A stretch of 64,000 bases of DNA from Pontibacterium granulatum (GTDB lineage Bacteria; Pseudomonadota; Gammaproteobacteria; Pseudomonadales; Balneatricaceae), in NCBI RefSeq assembly GCF_029961155.1, contig NZ_JASBRH010000005.1, positions 62,001-126,000 of the forward strand, in the 5' to 3' direction. Position 1 is the stretch's first letter. Every line of letters starts with the position of its first letter. Of this stretch, positions 63,745 through 64,000 are shown in pieces. The notes under the pieces were generated by a model. The model was given only the letters and a program-made list of their open reading frames with translations, was not told the origin of the DNA and did not search any database. Made by a program: the position numbers and the translations under genes.

Positions 63745-64000
63745 CGTCGTATGTCCCGCTACGTGCCATCCTAGGCAACTAAGCCTCGCGGGACAGTGAA
63801 CGCGAAAGCAGACAATTTAACGAGTTATTCCAGTTGCCATTCTGGCGGGGATTGAAACGTCTGGTTTTGCCTGCCGCAACTTAATACCAGCGTTGTGGCA
63901 AACGTCAGCCTTAACTTTAAGCTGTGGGCGTCTGATCTACTGATCCTTCTGCGTATCTTCGTTTTGAGATGCGCGAAAGAAATGGATCAGCTCTCAGAAC
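63745..64000. other. Right edge, no gene assigned
   Basis: No complete gene. A minus-strand frame entering from the right edge stays open to about 63917 and could be the C-terminus of a gene that starts outside, but there is too little to identify. Confidence 0.25.

Overview
The window reads as chromosomal DNA of a marine, heterotrophic gammaproteobacterium, most plausibly of the Oceanospirillales type. Supporting signs are the intermediate GC content, an OprD-type porin, TRAP and TauABC-type transporters, LysR/GcvA regulators, and a large catabolic block for methylated amines built around flavoproteins and tetrahydrofolate. No rRNA, tRNA, CRISPR array, integrase or intact insertion sequence was seen. 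The taxonomic guess rests on gene content only.

Layout. 0-8 kb: end of a porin gene; a three-gene operon (DUF6506 protein, LuxR response regulator, ThiM) behind three CTGG-type direct repeats; a cold-shock gene with a long leader; a 1110-residue PAS/GAF/GGDEF/EAL protein on the minus strand; a LysE exporter. 8-14 kb: MgtC, a 2OG-Fe(II) oxygenase, a MerR regulator, a haloacid dehalogenase, a monooxygenase-fold protein and a class V aminotransferase. 14-22 kb: a 55-residue ORF with the same CTGG repeats, a TRAP transporter with a universal stress protein, a PuuR-like regulator, a PuuB-like flavoprotein and a cupin, then a 166-bp tandem repeat array.

23-45 kb is the coherent core: SdaA, GlyA, a GlcG-like protein, a second class V aminotransferase, ETF-ubiquinone oxidoreductase, two large dimethylglycine/sarcosine dehydrogenase-type proteins, two LysR regulators, a TauABC-type ABC transporter, ETF beta and alpha, PurU and FolD. 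Together these could strip N-methyl groups from dimethylglycine- or sarcosine-like compounds. Electrons would pass through ETF and ETF-QO to quinone. One-carbon units would pass through methylene-THF to formyl-THF and formate, and glycine would go through serine to pyruvate. The transporter substrate is not evident.

45-54 kb is mixed: small hypothetical genes, a GNAT, a voltage-gated K+ channel, a MocR regulator divergent from a LysE exporter, a fasciclin protein, an iron-sulfur photolyase/cryptochrome and a chemoreceptor. 54-62 kb holds a possible specialised-metabolite or sulfonate locus: an HpsN-like member of the histidinol dehydrogenase family, a DegT aminotransferase, a LysR regulator and a CSAD/GAD-like PLP decarboxylase. 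It is followed by two divergent cytochrome P460-like genes. Decayed pieces of the decarboxylase gene lie on both sides of that pair, one of them joined to an IS1182-type transposase fragment. The window ends with a HEAT-like helical-repeat protein.
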